A stretch of 7,928 nucleotides of DNA. Source: Mailhella sp. (GTDB taxonomy: Bacteria > Desulfobacterota > Desulfovibrionia > Desulfovibrionales > Desulfovibrionaceae). A model generated the notes under the pieces. It had not been told where the DNA came from, did not search any database, and was given only the letters and a program-made list of their open reading frames with translations. The stretch lies in NCBI GenBank assembly GCA_020024815.1, contig JAHHTE010000094.1, positions 1 through 7,928 of the forward strand. Direction: 5' to 3'. This document shows, one piece after another, positions 1 through 5,956 of the stretch. Numbering within the stretch: position 1 is the first letter of the stretch; each line of letters opens with the position of its first letter. Both the position numbers and the translations under genes were made by a program.

Positions 1-1
1 A

Positions 2-652
2 TGTAGAACAGTGCTATTATCATTGTTTGAATTGAAAGATAAAAATTTAATTAAATTAAAAAAATTTAAAGAGGTTATTTTATTTTTAGAAAATTTTCAC
101 TTTGCTTATAATGCAATTATGACAGGACCAAATAATAGACTAGAGAGAATTTATTCAAAATTTGCAATAGCAGCAAGAAGACAAACAGATCCTACTGAAT
201 TATATAAATTAATTCAATCAACGCTTTATAATGAATTAAAAAAATTATTACCAACGTACGATAATTTTGAAAAAAAATTTATACAATTAACTTATTCAAA
301 GAAAAATTGTAAATCTAATTTATATACCAAATATGCAGTTCGAAAATTACACACTTTTTTTCAATCAGCTGAGTTATTAGATGAAAATGGAAATATTGAG
401 CATATTATTTCAGAAACAAGTTCTGATTGTATTACTTGTAATATAGGAAATTTAATTTTTTTGGAAAAAGGGATTAATTCATTAGTTGGAAATAAATCTT
501 ACGCTAATAAAAAAACTTTGTATAAAAATTCAGGTTATAAATGGATAAATAAATTTATACTAGAAAATAATTCATTTGAAAAACAAGATATTGAAGCTAG
601 AGCTAAGAAATTAGCAAAAATTTATTATGAAAAAATTTTGTGTATCAATTGA
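2..652 (+). CDS. DUF262/DUF1524 (GmrSD-type) protein, C-terminal part
   Basis: This is the 3' part of a gene. The reading frame is open to the left edge of the window, and the codons before the GTG at 11 encode Arg-Thr-Val, which continues naturally into the following Leu-Leu-Ser-Leu-Phe. The GTG is therefore probably not the true start. The C-terminal half shows the DUF1524 HNH-type nuclease pattern: Glu-His-Ile-Ile (His at 401-403), Asn-Ile-Gly-Asn-Leu (440-454), then Asn-Ser-Leu-x-Gly-Asn-Lys (476-496), and a closing basic helix with Arg-Ala-Lys-Lys-Leu. In this family an N-terminal DUF262 ParB-like NTPase domain precedes the nuclease. Members include the modification-dependent restriction enzyme GmrSD and other phage-defence proteins. 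The DUF262 part lies outside the window. The proline usual two residues after the His-Ile pair is replaced by Ser, and everything else in the core looks intact. G+C is about 21-22%, well under the downstream genes, which suggests horizontal acquisition. The family call is good; the specific activity is inferred. Confidence 0.75.
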   Translation, partial: CRTVLLSLFELKDKNLIKLKKFKEVILFLENFHFAYNAIMTGPNNRLERIYSKFAIAARRQTDPTELYKLIQSTLYNELKKLLPTYDNFEKKFIQLTYSKKNCKSNLYTKYAVRKLHTFFQSAELLDENGNIEHIISETSSDCITCNIGNLIFLEKGINSLVGNKSYANKKTLYKNSGYKWINKFILENNSFEKQDIEARAKKLAKIYYEKILCIN

Positions 653-694
653 TAAAGATACATATTGTGATAATAAAAAATTTCAAAATCTTTC

Positions 695-723
695 TTGACG
701 GATAAGTATTCTGTGTATATAAT
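695..723 (+). promoter_or_regulatory. Sigma-70 promoter for the small membrane protein gene
   Basis: TTGACG at 695-700 and a perfect TATAAT at 718-723 are separated by exactly 17 bases, which is a near-consensus housekeeping promoter. Transcription should start around 730, about 24 bases upstream of the ATG at 754. It lies just after the stop of the DUF1524 gene, so the downstream gene is transcribed independently of the presumed acquired gene. Confidence 0.85.
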
Positions 724-741
724 TTAAAAATAAATTAAATT

Positions 742-746
742 GAGGT
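742..746 (+). promoter_or_regulatory. Ribosome binding site GAGGT
   Basis: GAGGT lies seven bases upstream of the ATG at 754 and fixes the start of the 63-codon gene. Confidence 0.75.
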
Positions 747-753
747 TAGTTAT

Positions 754-945
754 ATGCATTGGATGCAAATGGGTGAAACAATTCATAGTCCTGCACCATG
801 GGATTTACCATTATGGGATCCTTCATATGTTGTATTTTTTGGTGTTCTTTATGCTGTTTTAACATGTCTTGGAATTGGTCTTGCTTTGGTTCATCGTGGA
901 GCAAAAAAAGATATGCAAAAAGAAGAAAATGGGGAGCAACATTAA
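754..945 (+). CDS. Small single-pass membrane protein, function unknown
   Basis: This encodes a 63-residue protein I cannot assign to a named family. The N-terminal segment (residues 1-23) is rich in Met, Trp and Pro, with two Trp-Asp/Leu-Pro turns. A hydrophobic helix spans about residues 24-46 and contains one Cys (38). It is followed by a basic stretch (Arg48, Lys51, Lys52) and a charged tail. By the positive-inside rule, the tail should be cytoplasmic and the N-terminus periplasmic, with the hydrophobic helix acting as an uncleaved anchor. The gene is supported by a near-consensus promoter, a good ribosome binding site and a terminator-like hairpin at its stop codon, so it is probably a real monocistronic gene. 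A Met/Trp-rich periplasmic face could suggest a subunit of a respiratory or metal-handling complex, but nothing in the neighbourhood supports this and no function is claimed. Confidence 0.8.
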   Translation: MHWMQMGETIHSPAPWDLPLWDPSYVVFFGVLYAVLTCLGIGLALVHRGAKKDMQKEENGEQH

Positions 946-980
946 TATTTAATTTTTTTAGATATTAATTCTTGTCTTTT
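941..980 (+). terminator. Possible AT-only terminator after the small membrane protein gene
   Basis: Bases 941-952 pair with 958-969: twelve pairs including one G-T wobble, all others A-T, with a five-T loop. The 5' arm includes the stop codon. The following strand is T-rich but interrupted (TCTTGTCTTTTC). Because the stem has no G-C pairs, its efficiency is uncertain. Confidence 0.4.
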
Positions 981-1000
981 CTTTTTAAATAGTATATGTA
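972..1000 (+). promoter_or_regulatory. Weak candidate promoter for rpsU operon
   Basis: TTGTCT (972-977) and TATGTA (995-1000) have 17-base spacing, matching consensus at about 4/6 and 3/6. A start near 1007 would put the whole folded leader in the transcript. An alternative is TTGATA (1017-1022) with TTAATA (1040-1045), also 17 bases apart. Neither is strong, and the choice decides how much of the leader is transcribed. Confidence 0.3.
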
Positions 1001-1006
1001 TTTCTT

Positions 1007-1090
1007 TCACTATTATTTGATAGTGATAATGTGTCATGCTTAATAAAGGGACGTATCCTTTTTGACACAAAATACCCAAGAAGGTGGTGA
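1007..1090 (+). promoter_or_regulatory. Structured rpsU 5' leader, candidate translational switch
   Basis: Several complementary segments fill the leader. P1: TCACTAT (1007-1013) with ATAGTGA (1020-1026). P2: TGTGTCA (1030-1036) with TGACACA (1063-1069). P3, nested in P2: AAAGG (1045-1049) with CCTTT (1057-1061). A competing helix pairs CCTTTTTG (1057-1064) with CAAGAAGG (1077-1084), eight pairs with one G-T wobble. It covers the 5' half of the rpsU Shine-Dalgarno sequence and cannot coexist with P2 and P3. Ribosomal protein leaders often carry such autoregulatory structures. That this one is functional is inference from base pairing alone, and AT-rich DNA gives chance pairings easily. Confidence 0.4.
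1081..1090 (+). promoter_or_regulatory. Extended Shine-Dalgarno of rpsU
   Basis: AAGGTGGTGA differs at a single base from the full anti-Shine-Dalgarno complement AAGGAGGTGA. It ends five bases before the GTG at 1096. Its position supports that GTG as the start rather than the in-frame GTG at 1084, which lies inside the site itself. Confidence 0.8.
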
Positions 1091-1095
1091 TTTTA

Positions 1096-1299
1096 GTGCC
1101 CGGAGTATTCTTAAACGAAGACGAATATAACTTCGATCTCGCTTTACGTCGCTTTAAGAAGCAAGTAGAAAAAGCTGGTATTCTTTCAGAAATGAAAAAA
1201 CGCCAACATTTTGAAAAGCCAAGCGTTATGCGTAAAAAGAAAAAGGCTGCTGCTCGTAAGCGTCTTATGAAAAAAATGCGCAAGATCAACATGGCATAA
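1096..1299 (+). CDS. rpsU: 30S ribosomal protein bS21
   Basis: This encodes bS21, a small basic protein of the 30S subunit that sits near the 3' end of 16S rRNA beside the anti-Shine-Dalgarno sequence and assists translation initiation. The 67-residue product starts Met-Pro-Gly-Val and carries the family signature Ala-Leu-Arg-Arg-Phe-Lys-Lys. It then has Lys-Pro-Ser-Val-Met-Arg and a very basic tail of Lys/Arg/Ala repeats, matching the usual length of the family. The GTG at 1096 is chosen because the ribosome binding site lies just upstream and the protein then begins like known bS21 proteins. It is the first gene of the operon that continues through yqeY, mutS2, dnaG and rpoD. A candidate regulatory leader precedes it and two hairpins follow it, so its expression can be set apart from the distal genes. 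Confidence 0.97.
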   Translation: MPGVFLNEDEYNFDLALRRFKKQVEKAGILSEMKKRQHFEKPSVMRKKKKAAARKRLMKKMRKINMA

Positions 1300-1308
1300 T
1301 TTGATTAC

Positions 1309-1324
1309 TTATACTTAGGTATAA
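1309..1324 (+). other. Short hairpin after rpsU
   Basis: TTATAC (1309-1314) and GTATAA (1319-1324) form a perfect six-pair inverted repeat with loop TTAG, ten bases after the rpsU stop. It may protect the rpsU mRNA 3' end. It is weak and could be chance. Confidence 0.3.
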
Positions 1325-1343
1325 CAATAAATTAAGCTAACAG

Positions 1344-1385
1344 GAAACCGGAAGTCCATGATTTCCGGTTTCTTAACATTATAAT
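1344..1385 (+). terminator. Inter-gene attenuator/processing hairpin between rpsU and yqeY
   Basis: GAAACCGGAA (1344-1353) pairs perfectly with TTCCGGTTTC (1363-1372) across a nine-base loop. It is the most GC-rich stem in an otherwise AT-rich gap. The bases after the stem are TTAACATTATAATC, not a clean T-run, so it probably terminates only partly or acts as a 3'-end stabiliser. The E. coli rpsU-dnaG gap contains a partial terminator in the corresponding place, which lets bS21 be made in excess of primase and sigma factor. The same role is inferred here. Confidence 0.65.
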
Positions 1386-1406
1386 CTTTTCAGAAGGATT
1401 AAGAAT

Positions 1407-1865
1407 ATGAGTATTGCTGAAAGAGTAGAAAAAGAATATTTAGAAGCATATAAAGCTAAAGATAAAAATCGTTTAGAAACATTACGTCTTTTAAAAACAG
1501 CAGCAAAAAATAGACAAGTTGAATTAATGCAATCTCTTGTTCCTCTTTCTGATGATGAATATATGACAGTTCTTTTGCGACAAGTAAAGCAACGTCAAGA
1601 ATCTATTGAATTATATAGAAATGCTAATAGAAATGATTTAGCAGATAAAGAACAAGCTGAACTTGAAATTTTGCAAGAATATTTACCAAAACAATTATCT
1701 GAAGAAGAATTGAAAGAAGTTATTGAAAAAGCTTGCCAACCTTATTTAGCTGAAGGAATGAAAGCAATGGGTAAGGTTATTAAATCTATTATGGATACCT
1801 ATAAAGGACAAGTTGATGGTAAGCTTGTGAGTGAAGCAGTTAAAGCTCGTTTACAAAAAGCATAA
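1407..1865 (+). CDS. yqeY: GatB/YqeY domain protein
   Basis: This encodes a 152-residue all-helical protein of the GatB/YqeY family. The domain resembles the C-terminal tail of the GatB subunit of the Asp/Glu-tRNA amidotransferase, which binds tRNA. Stand-alone YqeY proteins are thought to act around tRNA, but their exact role is unsettled. Family features seen are an early Glu-Thr-Leu-Arg-Leu-Leu-Lys helix, Arg-Gln-Glu-Ser-Ile-Glu-Leu-Tyr, an acidic Glu-Gln-Ala-Glu-Leu helix running into Tyr-Leu-Pro-Lys-Gln-Leu-Ser, then Met-Gly-Lys-Val and Gly-Gln-Val-Asp-Gly-Lys-Leu-Val-Ser near the end. The length is normal. AAGGA at 1394-1398, eight bases before the ATG, supports the start. It lies 107 bases after rpsU, separated by the hairpin, and 18 bases before mutS2. 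Confidence 0.93.
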   Translation: MSIAERVEKEYLEAYKAKDKNRLETLRLLKTAAKNRQVELMQSLVPLSDDEYMTVLLRQVKQRQESIELYRNANRNDLADKEQAELEILQEYLPKQLSEEELKEVIEKACQPYLAEGMKAMGKVIKSIMDTYKGQVDGKLVSEAVKARLQKA

Positions 1866-1883
1866 ACGAATTATATACAATAT

Positions 1884-4217
1884 ATGGATGAATTTAGTTT
1901 ACAAGCACTAGAATTTTCTAAGGTGTTGCAATATTTAGCGTCTTTTTCAAAGTCAGAAGCTGGAAAAAGTGCGTGTCTTATGTTGCAACCCTTTTCTTGT
2001 TTAAAAGATGTTGAGCATTTTCAACAAGTTTTTGATGAATATAGTTTATGGAAAAACAAAGGGGAGTTTACATTACATGATTTTCCTGATGTAACTCCTT
2101 TGGTAGATAAAATTTCTGCTCAAAAATTTGAACCAGATAGTGATGATTTTTGGGCAATGAGGGAAGTTTTAAAGCTTATAAAAAATGCTTATGTGTCCAT
2201 ACATAATTTTGAAAAAGAACTTCCTTTGCTCTGTGAAGAATATCAATTTGATTTTCCAGAAAAATCTTATTCTGCATTAGTTCGTTGTATAGCTGATGAT
2301 GCATCTTTTAAAGATGAAAGTTCTCCTGGACTTTTGCTTGTACGTAGTGAACTTCGTGGTTTACACCAAAGTTGCTTGCGTAAAGTGAAAGAATATAGTG
2401 AACAATATAATATTGGGCATTATTTGCAAGATGATTATATGACCATTGTTGGTGATCGGTATGTATTACCATTAAAGGCAAATTTTAAAGGTCGTTTACA
2501 AGGTATTATTCACGATTATTCAAGAACGGGAGAAACATTATATTTTGAACCAATGTTTCTTGTGGAATTAAATAATCGTTTGCAAGAGTTGAAACAAGAA
2601 GAACGTGAAGAAATTCAAAAAATTATTCAATTAATTAAAGAGTTATTGTTAAGTGAACAACATTCATTAAAAAGTGCTTGGAATTTTCTTGTTTTATTAG
2701 ATGTTAATGAAGCTAAATGTGGTTTAGCATCTGCATATATAACAAAACATAAGCATTCACAAGGGCATGAAGGATTTTGTGTACCTTTTGGTGAAACTCT
2801 TACATTAGAAAAAGCTTATCATCCACTTTTATTATTAGAAAATAATAAAACAAAATCTTCTATTCAAATTCAACCTATTGATTTAATATTTAGAAAACAA
2901 GATAAAGTACTTGTAATAAGTGGTGGTAACTCTGGTGGGAAAACTGTTGCATTAAAAACTCTTGGATTAATAGGTTTAATGAGTTTAACTGCTTTGCCTG
3001 TTCCTGTTGCAAAAGGTTCTAGTATTTTATTTTTTAATAGAATACACGCTTTTATTGGTGATGAACAAAGTTTAGATGATCATGTTTCTACTTTTACAGG
3101 ACAAATTCGCCATTTAGCAGCAATTTGGGATAGTTTAGATAGTTCGCATTTACTTTTACTTGACGAGTTTGGAGCAGGAACAGATCCTTCACAAGGGGCA
3201 GCATTAGCTCAAGCTGTGCTTGATGGTTTGCTTGAAAAATCTTGTTATGCAGTTAGTGCTACACATTTTCCAGCATTAAAAACGTATGCTTTAACAAATC
3301 AAGGTGTGCGAGCTGCATCTGTATTATTTGATGAAAATAGTAAAAAGCCTTTATTTAAGCTTGCTTATGATCAAGTAGGAGCAAGTAAAGCTCTTGATGT
3401 TGCACGTGAACATGGATTAGCAGAAAGTATTCTTACAAAAGCATCACAATATTTACTTGTTGATACAAAAGAACAAGATGCTGTAATTGCAAAATTAAAT
3501 GCTGTTGCTGTTGAGCGTGAGCAAGAATTAGAACATTTGCATAAAGAATTGCAAAAAACTAAACAAAAGCGTGAGCAGTTACAAGAAAAATATGATAAGG
3601 AAATAAAAGCATTACAAGCAGAGTTTAGAGAAAAATCTCGTGAACTTATGCAAGCTTGGAAAACAGAAAAGATTTCTGCAAAAGAAACCATGAAAAAACT
3701 TGGGCAATTAAGAACTGAACTTGTAAAAAATGAAACAGAAAAAGAAGCATTGCCACAAGTAGATGAAACAGCATTAAAAGTTGGTATTGAAGTTTTTCAT
3801 AGACCTTGGAATAAAAAAGCTCTAGTGCAAGAAATTGATACAAAGGCTAAAAAAGTGAAAATAAATTTAGGTGGTGTTTCTATGTGGGCATCATTTAAAG
3901 ATATTGAAATTACTGGAAATTCAGGAAAGCAAACTATAAAAACAAGTGTAACACAAAATATTTCTCAAACAAAATCAAGTTTTACTCTTGACTTACGGGG
4001 AAAACGTGCTGATTTAGCTATTGCAGAGTTACATCAATTTTTAGATAATGCATTGTTAGCAGGCTATGATAATGTAGAAATTATTCATGGGCGTGGGACT
4101 GGTGCATTACGTAAAGCAGTGCATGAAGTATTAAAAGGTTATGCTGTTATTGAAAGTTTTTCTCTTGCAACAGAGGAAAATGGTGGTGATGGTATGACAA
4201 TGGTAACATTTCGCTAA
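1884..4217 (+). CDS. mutS2: Endonuclease MutS2
   Basis: This encodes a 777-residue MutS2, near the usual ~780. MutS2 lacks the mismatch-recognition domain of MutS. It has been linked to suppression of homologous recombination and, in Bacillus, to detection and splitting of collided ribosomes. The order seen is MutS core and lever helices (about 1-330), then the ABC-type ATPase with Walker A Gly-Gly-Asn-Ser-Gly-Gly-Lys-Thr (347-354, Lys353) and Walker B with Asp427-Glu428 in an Asp-Glu-Phe-Gly-Ala-Gly-Thr-Asp-Pro block. Ser-Ala-Thr-His-Phe follows, then a long charged coiled coil (about 520-615), a KOW-like linker, and a C-terminal Smr nuclease domain with Leu-Asp-Leu-Arg-Gly (702-706) and His-Gly-Arg-Gly-Thr-Gly (735-740). 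All catalytic motifs look intact. No clear ribosome binding site precedes the ATG, so translation may depend on reading through from yqeY. Start choice rests on the fit to family N-termini. Confidence 0.96.
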   Translation: MDEFSLQALEFSKVLQYLASFSKSEAGKSACLMLQPFSCLKDVEHFQQVFDEYSLWKNKGEFTLHDFPDVTPLVDKISAQKFEPDSDDFWAMREVLKLIKNAYVSIHNFEKELPLLCEEYQFDFPEKSYSALVRCIADDASFKDESSPGLLLVRSELRGLHQSCLRKVKEYSEQYNIGHYLQDDYMTIVGDRYVLPLKANFKGRLQGIIHDYSRTGETLYFEPMFLVELNNRLQELKQEEREEIQKIIQLIKELLLSEQHSLKSAWNFLVLLDVNEAKCGLASAYITKHKHSQGHEGFCVPFGETLTLEKAYHPLLLLENNKTKSSIQIQPIDLIFRKQDKVLVISGGNSGGKTVALKTLGLIGLMSLTALPVPVAKGSSILFFNRIHAFIGDEQSLDDHVSTFTGQIRHLAAIWDSLDSSHLLLLDEFGAGTDPSQGAALAQAVLDGLLEKSCYAVSATHFPALKTYALTNQGVRAASVLFDENSKKPLFKLAYDQVGASKALDVAREHGLAESILTKASQYLLVDTKEQDAVIAKLNAVAVEREQELEHLHKELQKTKQKREQLQEKYDKEIKALQAEFREKSRELMQAWKTEKISAKETMKKLGQLRTELVKNETEKEALPQVDETALKVGIEVFHRPWNKKALVQEIDTKAKKVKINLGGVSMWASFKDIEITGNSGKQTIKTSVTQNISQTKSSFTLDLRGKRADLAIAELHQFLDNALLAGYDNVEIIHGRGTGALRKAVHEVLKGYAVIESFSLATEENGGDGMTMVTFR

Positions 4218-4228
4218 GTTGGGGTAAT

Positions 4229-5956
4229 ATGGCTCGTTCATCAAGTGATGCTATTGCTGAAATAAAAGCGAAATTGAGCATGGTAGATTTGGCTCGACGG
4301 TATCTTGAATTGCGACCAATGGGTAATAGACTTGTTGCTCCATGTCCTTTTCACCAAGAAACAAAGCCATCTTTTTCTATTAATGCTGATGAGGGAACAT
4401 TTTATTGTTTTGGTTGTCAAGCTGCTGGGGATATTTTTGATTTTTATGGTAGAATGAATGGTATGGATTTTCGTGAGAGTTTAGAAGCTCTTGCAGAAGA
4501 AACAGGAGTAGCTTTACCACGTTATCAAAAGGGTGATTTTTATTCTGAAAAACCAAAATCAAATAAAACTGAAATGATGAAAATGCATGAAATTGCAACA
4601 CATCATTTTAAGAAAAATTTACAAAATACAAAAATTGTCCAAGACTATATAGCAGAACGAAAAATTTCCGATGAAGTATTAGAAAAGTATGCTATTGGTT
4701 TTAGTAGTGATGCTTGGCAAGGTTTGACAGATATTTTTAAACGTGCTGGTTTTAATTTAGATGTTGCAGTTGAATGTGGACTTCTAATGAAAAATAAAAC
4801 AGGGCGTTATTATGATAGATTTAGGAATAGGCTTATGTTTCCTATTCGAGACGTGAATGGTCGTACCATTGCATTTGGTGGACGGGTAATTCCTGCACTT
4901 GATGATGGTGAAAGTGCAAAATATTTGAATACCAATGGCACACCAATTTATAAAAAAAGCCAGCAATTATTTGGGCTTGACCTTGCAAGACGCAGTGTTA
5001 CAGCTCAAAAATCCATTATGATAACCGAAGGATATATGGACGTTTTGACTTTACATCAATTTGGTTATTACAATGCTGTTGCTTGTCTTGGAACAAGCTT
5101 TCCAGAAGAGCAAGTAAAACGCATTACTGAATTATCAAAAAATGTAGATTTACTTTTTGATGGCGATGATCCAGGAAGAGAAGCAGCATTTAAAGCTTGT
5201 GGCAAATTGCTTGTAAAAGGCATACGTTGCAGGGTTATACTTTTTCCACAAGGAGATGATATTGATAGTCTTTTAAAGGAAAAAGGGAAAGAAGTCTTTG
5301 AAGAATTAAGACAAAAAAGCACAGAAGGATTGAGCTTTTGCATACAAACCTTGAAAAAGCGATCCCCCAAAGATGCTATTGAATGGTCAAGAGAGTTTCT
5401 TGGCCAAATTGAAATGCCAGAACTTTTTCAGCCTATGGCAACTAAATTAGCATTAGGGTTAGGAATAGATGAAGCAGAGCTTCGCTTGGGTGTTGTTGAG
5501 CAAAAAAAAGCACAAAATTCTCGTAGCCAAACACAAAATAATGAACGTCAAATAAGTCAAGCTCAAAGTTATAAAAAAACTCGTGATGCTGAAATATTGA
5601 CTGTGGCGACACGTTATCCTCATTGTTTGCAAAAATTGCAAGAAATGGGGGCTGACCTTATCTTAGTATCACCAAAAGCAAAAGATTACTGGGATAAGCT
5701 TGCTCAATATGGAGAAGAAGCTTTTCTTTTCCTAAGCGACTCGGAAAAAGCATTTTGGGTTAAATGTAGAAGTGCAGATGCTCCACCTAGAGATAATGAG
5801 GCAGGAGAACTTGCCGCTATTTCGCATTTAATTCAATCTATACAAAAGAAATCGTATGTGCAATCTGTTGCTGCTGCAATTCGTGATGGTGGTGAAGATT
5901 CACAAAAAGCATATCTTCGTGCTCTATATAATGCACAAGGGAGGAATGATGTCTAA
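4229..5956 (+). CDS. dnaG: DNA primase
   Basis: This encodes the primase that lays RNA primers at the replication fork in partnership with DnaB helicase. It is 575 residues, close to the 581 of E. coli DnaG. The N-terminal zinc-binding domain shows Cys39-x2-His42 and Cys60-x2-Cys63, the usual CHC2 arrangement. The TOPRIM catalytic core carries Glu-Gly-Tyr-Met-Asp-Val (267-272) and Asp-Gly-Asp-Asp-Pro-Gly (311-316), so the metal-binding acidic residues are present. A Gln/Ser/Asn-rich linker (about 424-450) joins a divergent C-terminal domain expected to bind helicase. It starts 11 bases after mutS2 with only a GGGG (4221-4224) as ribosome binding site, and it overlaps rpoD at its end. A run of eight A at 5502-5509 lies at the linker. 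Confidence 0.97.
   Translation: MARSSSDAIAEIKAKLSMVDLARRYLELRPMGNRLVAPCPFHQETKPSFSINADEGTFYCFGCQAAGDIFDFYGRMNGMDFRESLEALAEETGVALPRYQKGDFYSEKPKSNKTEMMKMHEIATHHFKKNLQNTKIVQDYIAERKISDEVLEKYAIGFSSDAWQGLTDIFKRAGFNLDVAVECGLLMKNKTGRYYDRFRNRLMFPIRDVNGRTIAFGGRVIPALDDGESAKYLNTNGTPIYKKSQQLFGLDLARRSVTAQKSIMITEGYMDVLTLHQFGYYNAVACLGTSFPEEQVKRITELSKNVDLLFDGDDPGREAAFKACGKLLVKGIRCRVILFPQGDDIDSLLKEKGKEVFEELRQKSTEGLSFCIQTLKKRSPKDAIEWSREFLGQIEMPELFQPMATKLALGLGIDEAELRLGVVEQKKAQNSRSQTQNNERQISQAQSYKKTRDAEILTVATRYPHCLQKLQEMGADLILVSPKAKDYWDKLAQYGEEAFLFLSDSEKAFWVKCRSADAPPRDNEAGELAAISHLIQSIQKKSYVQSVAAAIRDGGEDSQKAYLRALYNAQGRNDV
5939..5945 (+). promoter_or_regulatory. rpoD ribosome binding site inside the end of dnaG
   Basis: GGGAGGA lies within the last codons of dnaG. 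Two ATG codons follow in tandem at 5946 and 5949. Measured from the GGAGG core at 5940-5944, the first is one base away and the second four bases away, so the second is the likelier start. Confidence 0.75.

Noticed and set aside
2..652. CRISPR or integrase remnants near the defence-type gene
   Set aside because: No regularly spaced direct repeats, integrase motifs or tRNA-derived attachment site can be seen in the first 750 bases.
1084..1095. GTG at 1084 as rpsU start
   Set aside because: It lies within the Shine-Dalgarno sequence itself and adds Met-Val-Ile-Leu before the conserved Met-Pro-Gly-Val start of bS21.
942..1292. 116-codon open frame on the minus strand
   Set aside because: It is antisense to rpsU and its leader. 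The protein is a low-complexity reflection of the Lys/Arg-rich bS21 codons, and no ribosome binding site is seen.
1357..1385. Promoter for yqeY using TATAAT at 1380-1385
   Set aside because: The -10 is perfect, but the hexamer 17 bases upstream (CATGAT) is poor and lies in the hairpin loop. In AT-rich sequence a lone TATAAT is weak evidence.
5856..5948. Upstream extension of rpoD by 31 codons
   Set aside because: These codons overlap dnaG in another frame and encode residues unlike RpoD N-termini. The ribosome binding site and Met-Ser-Asn start support 5949.
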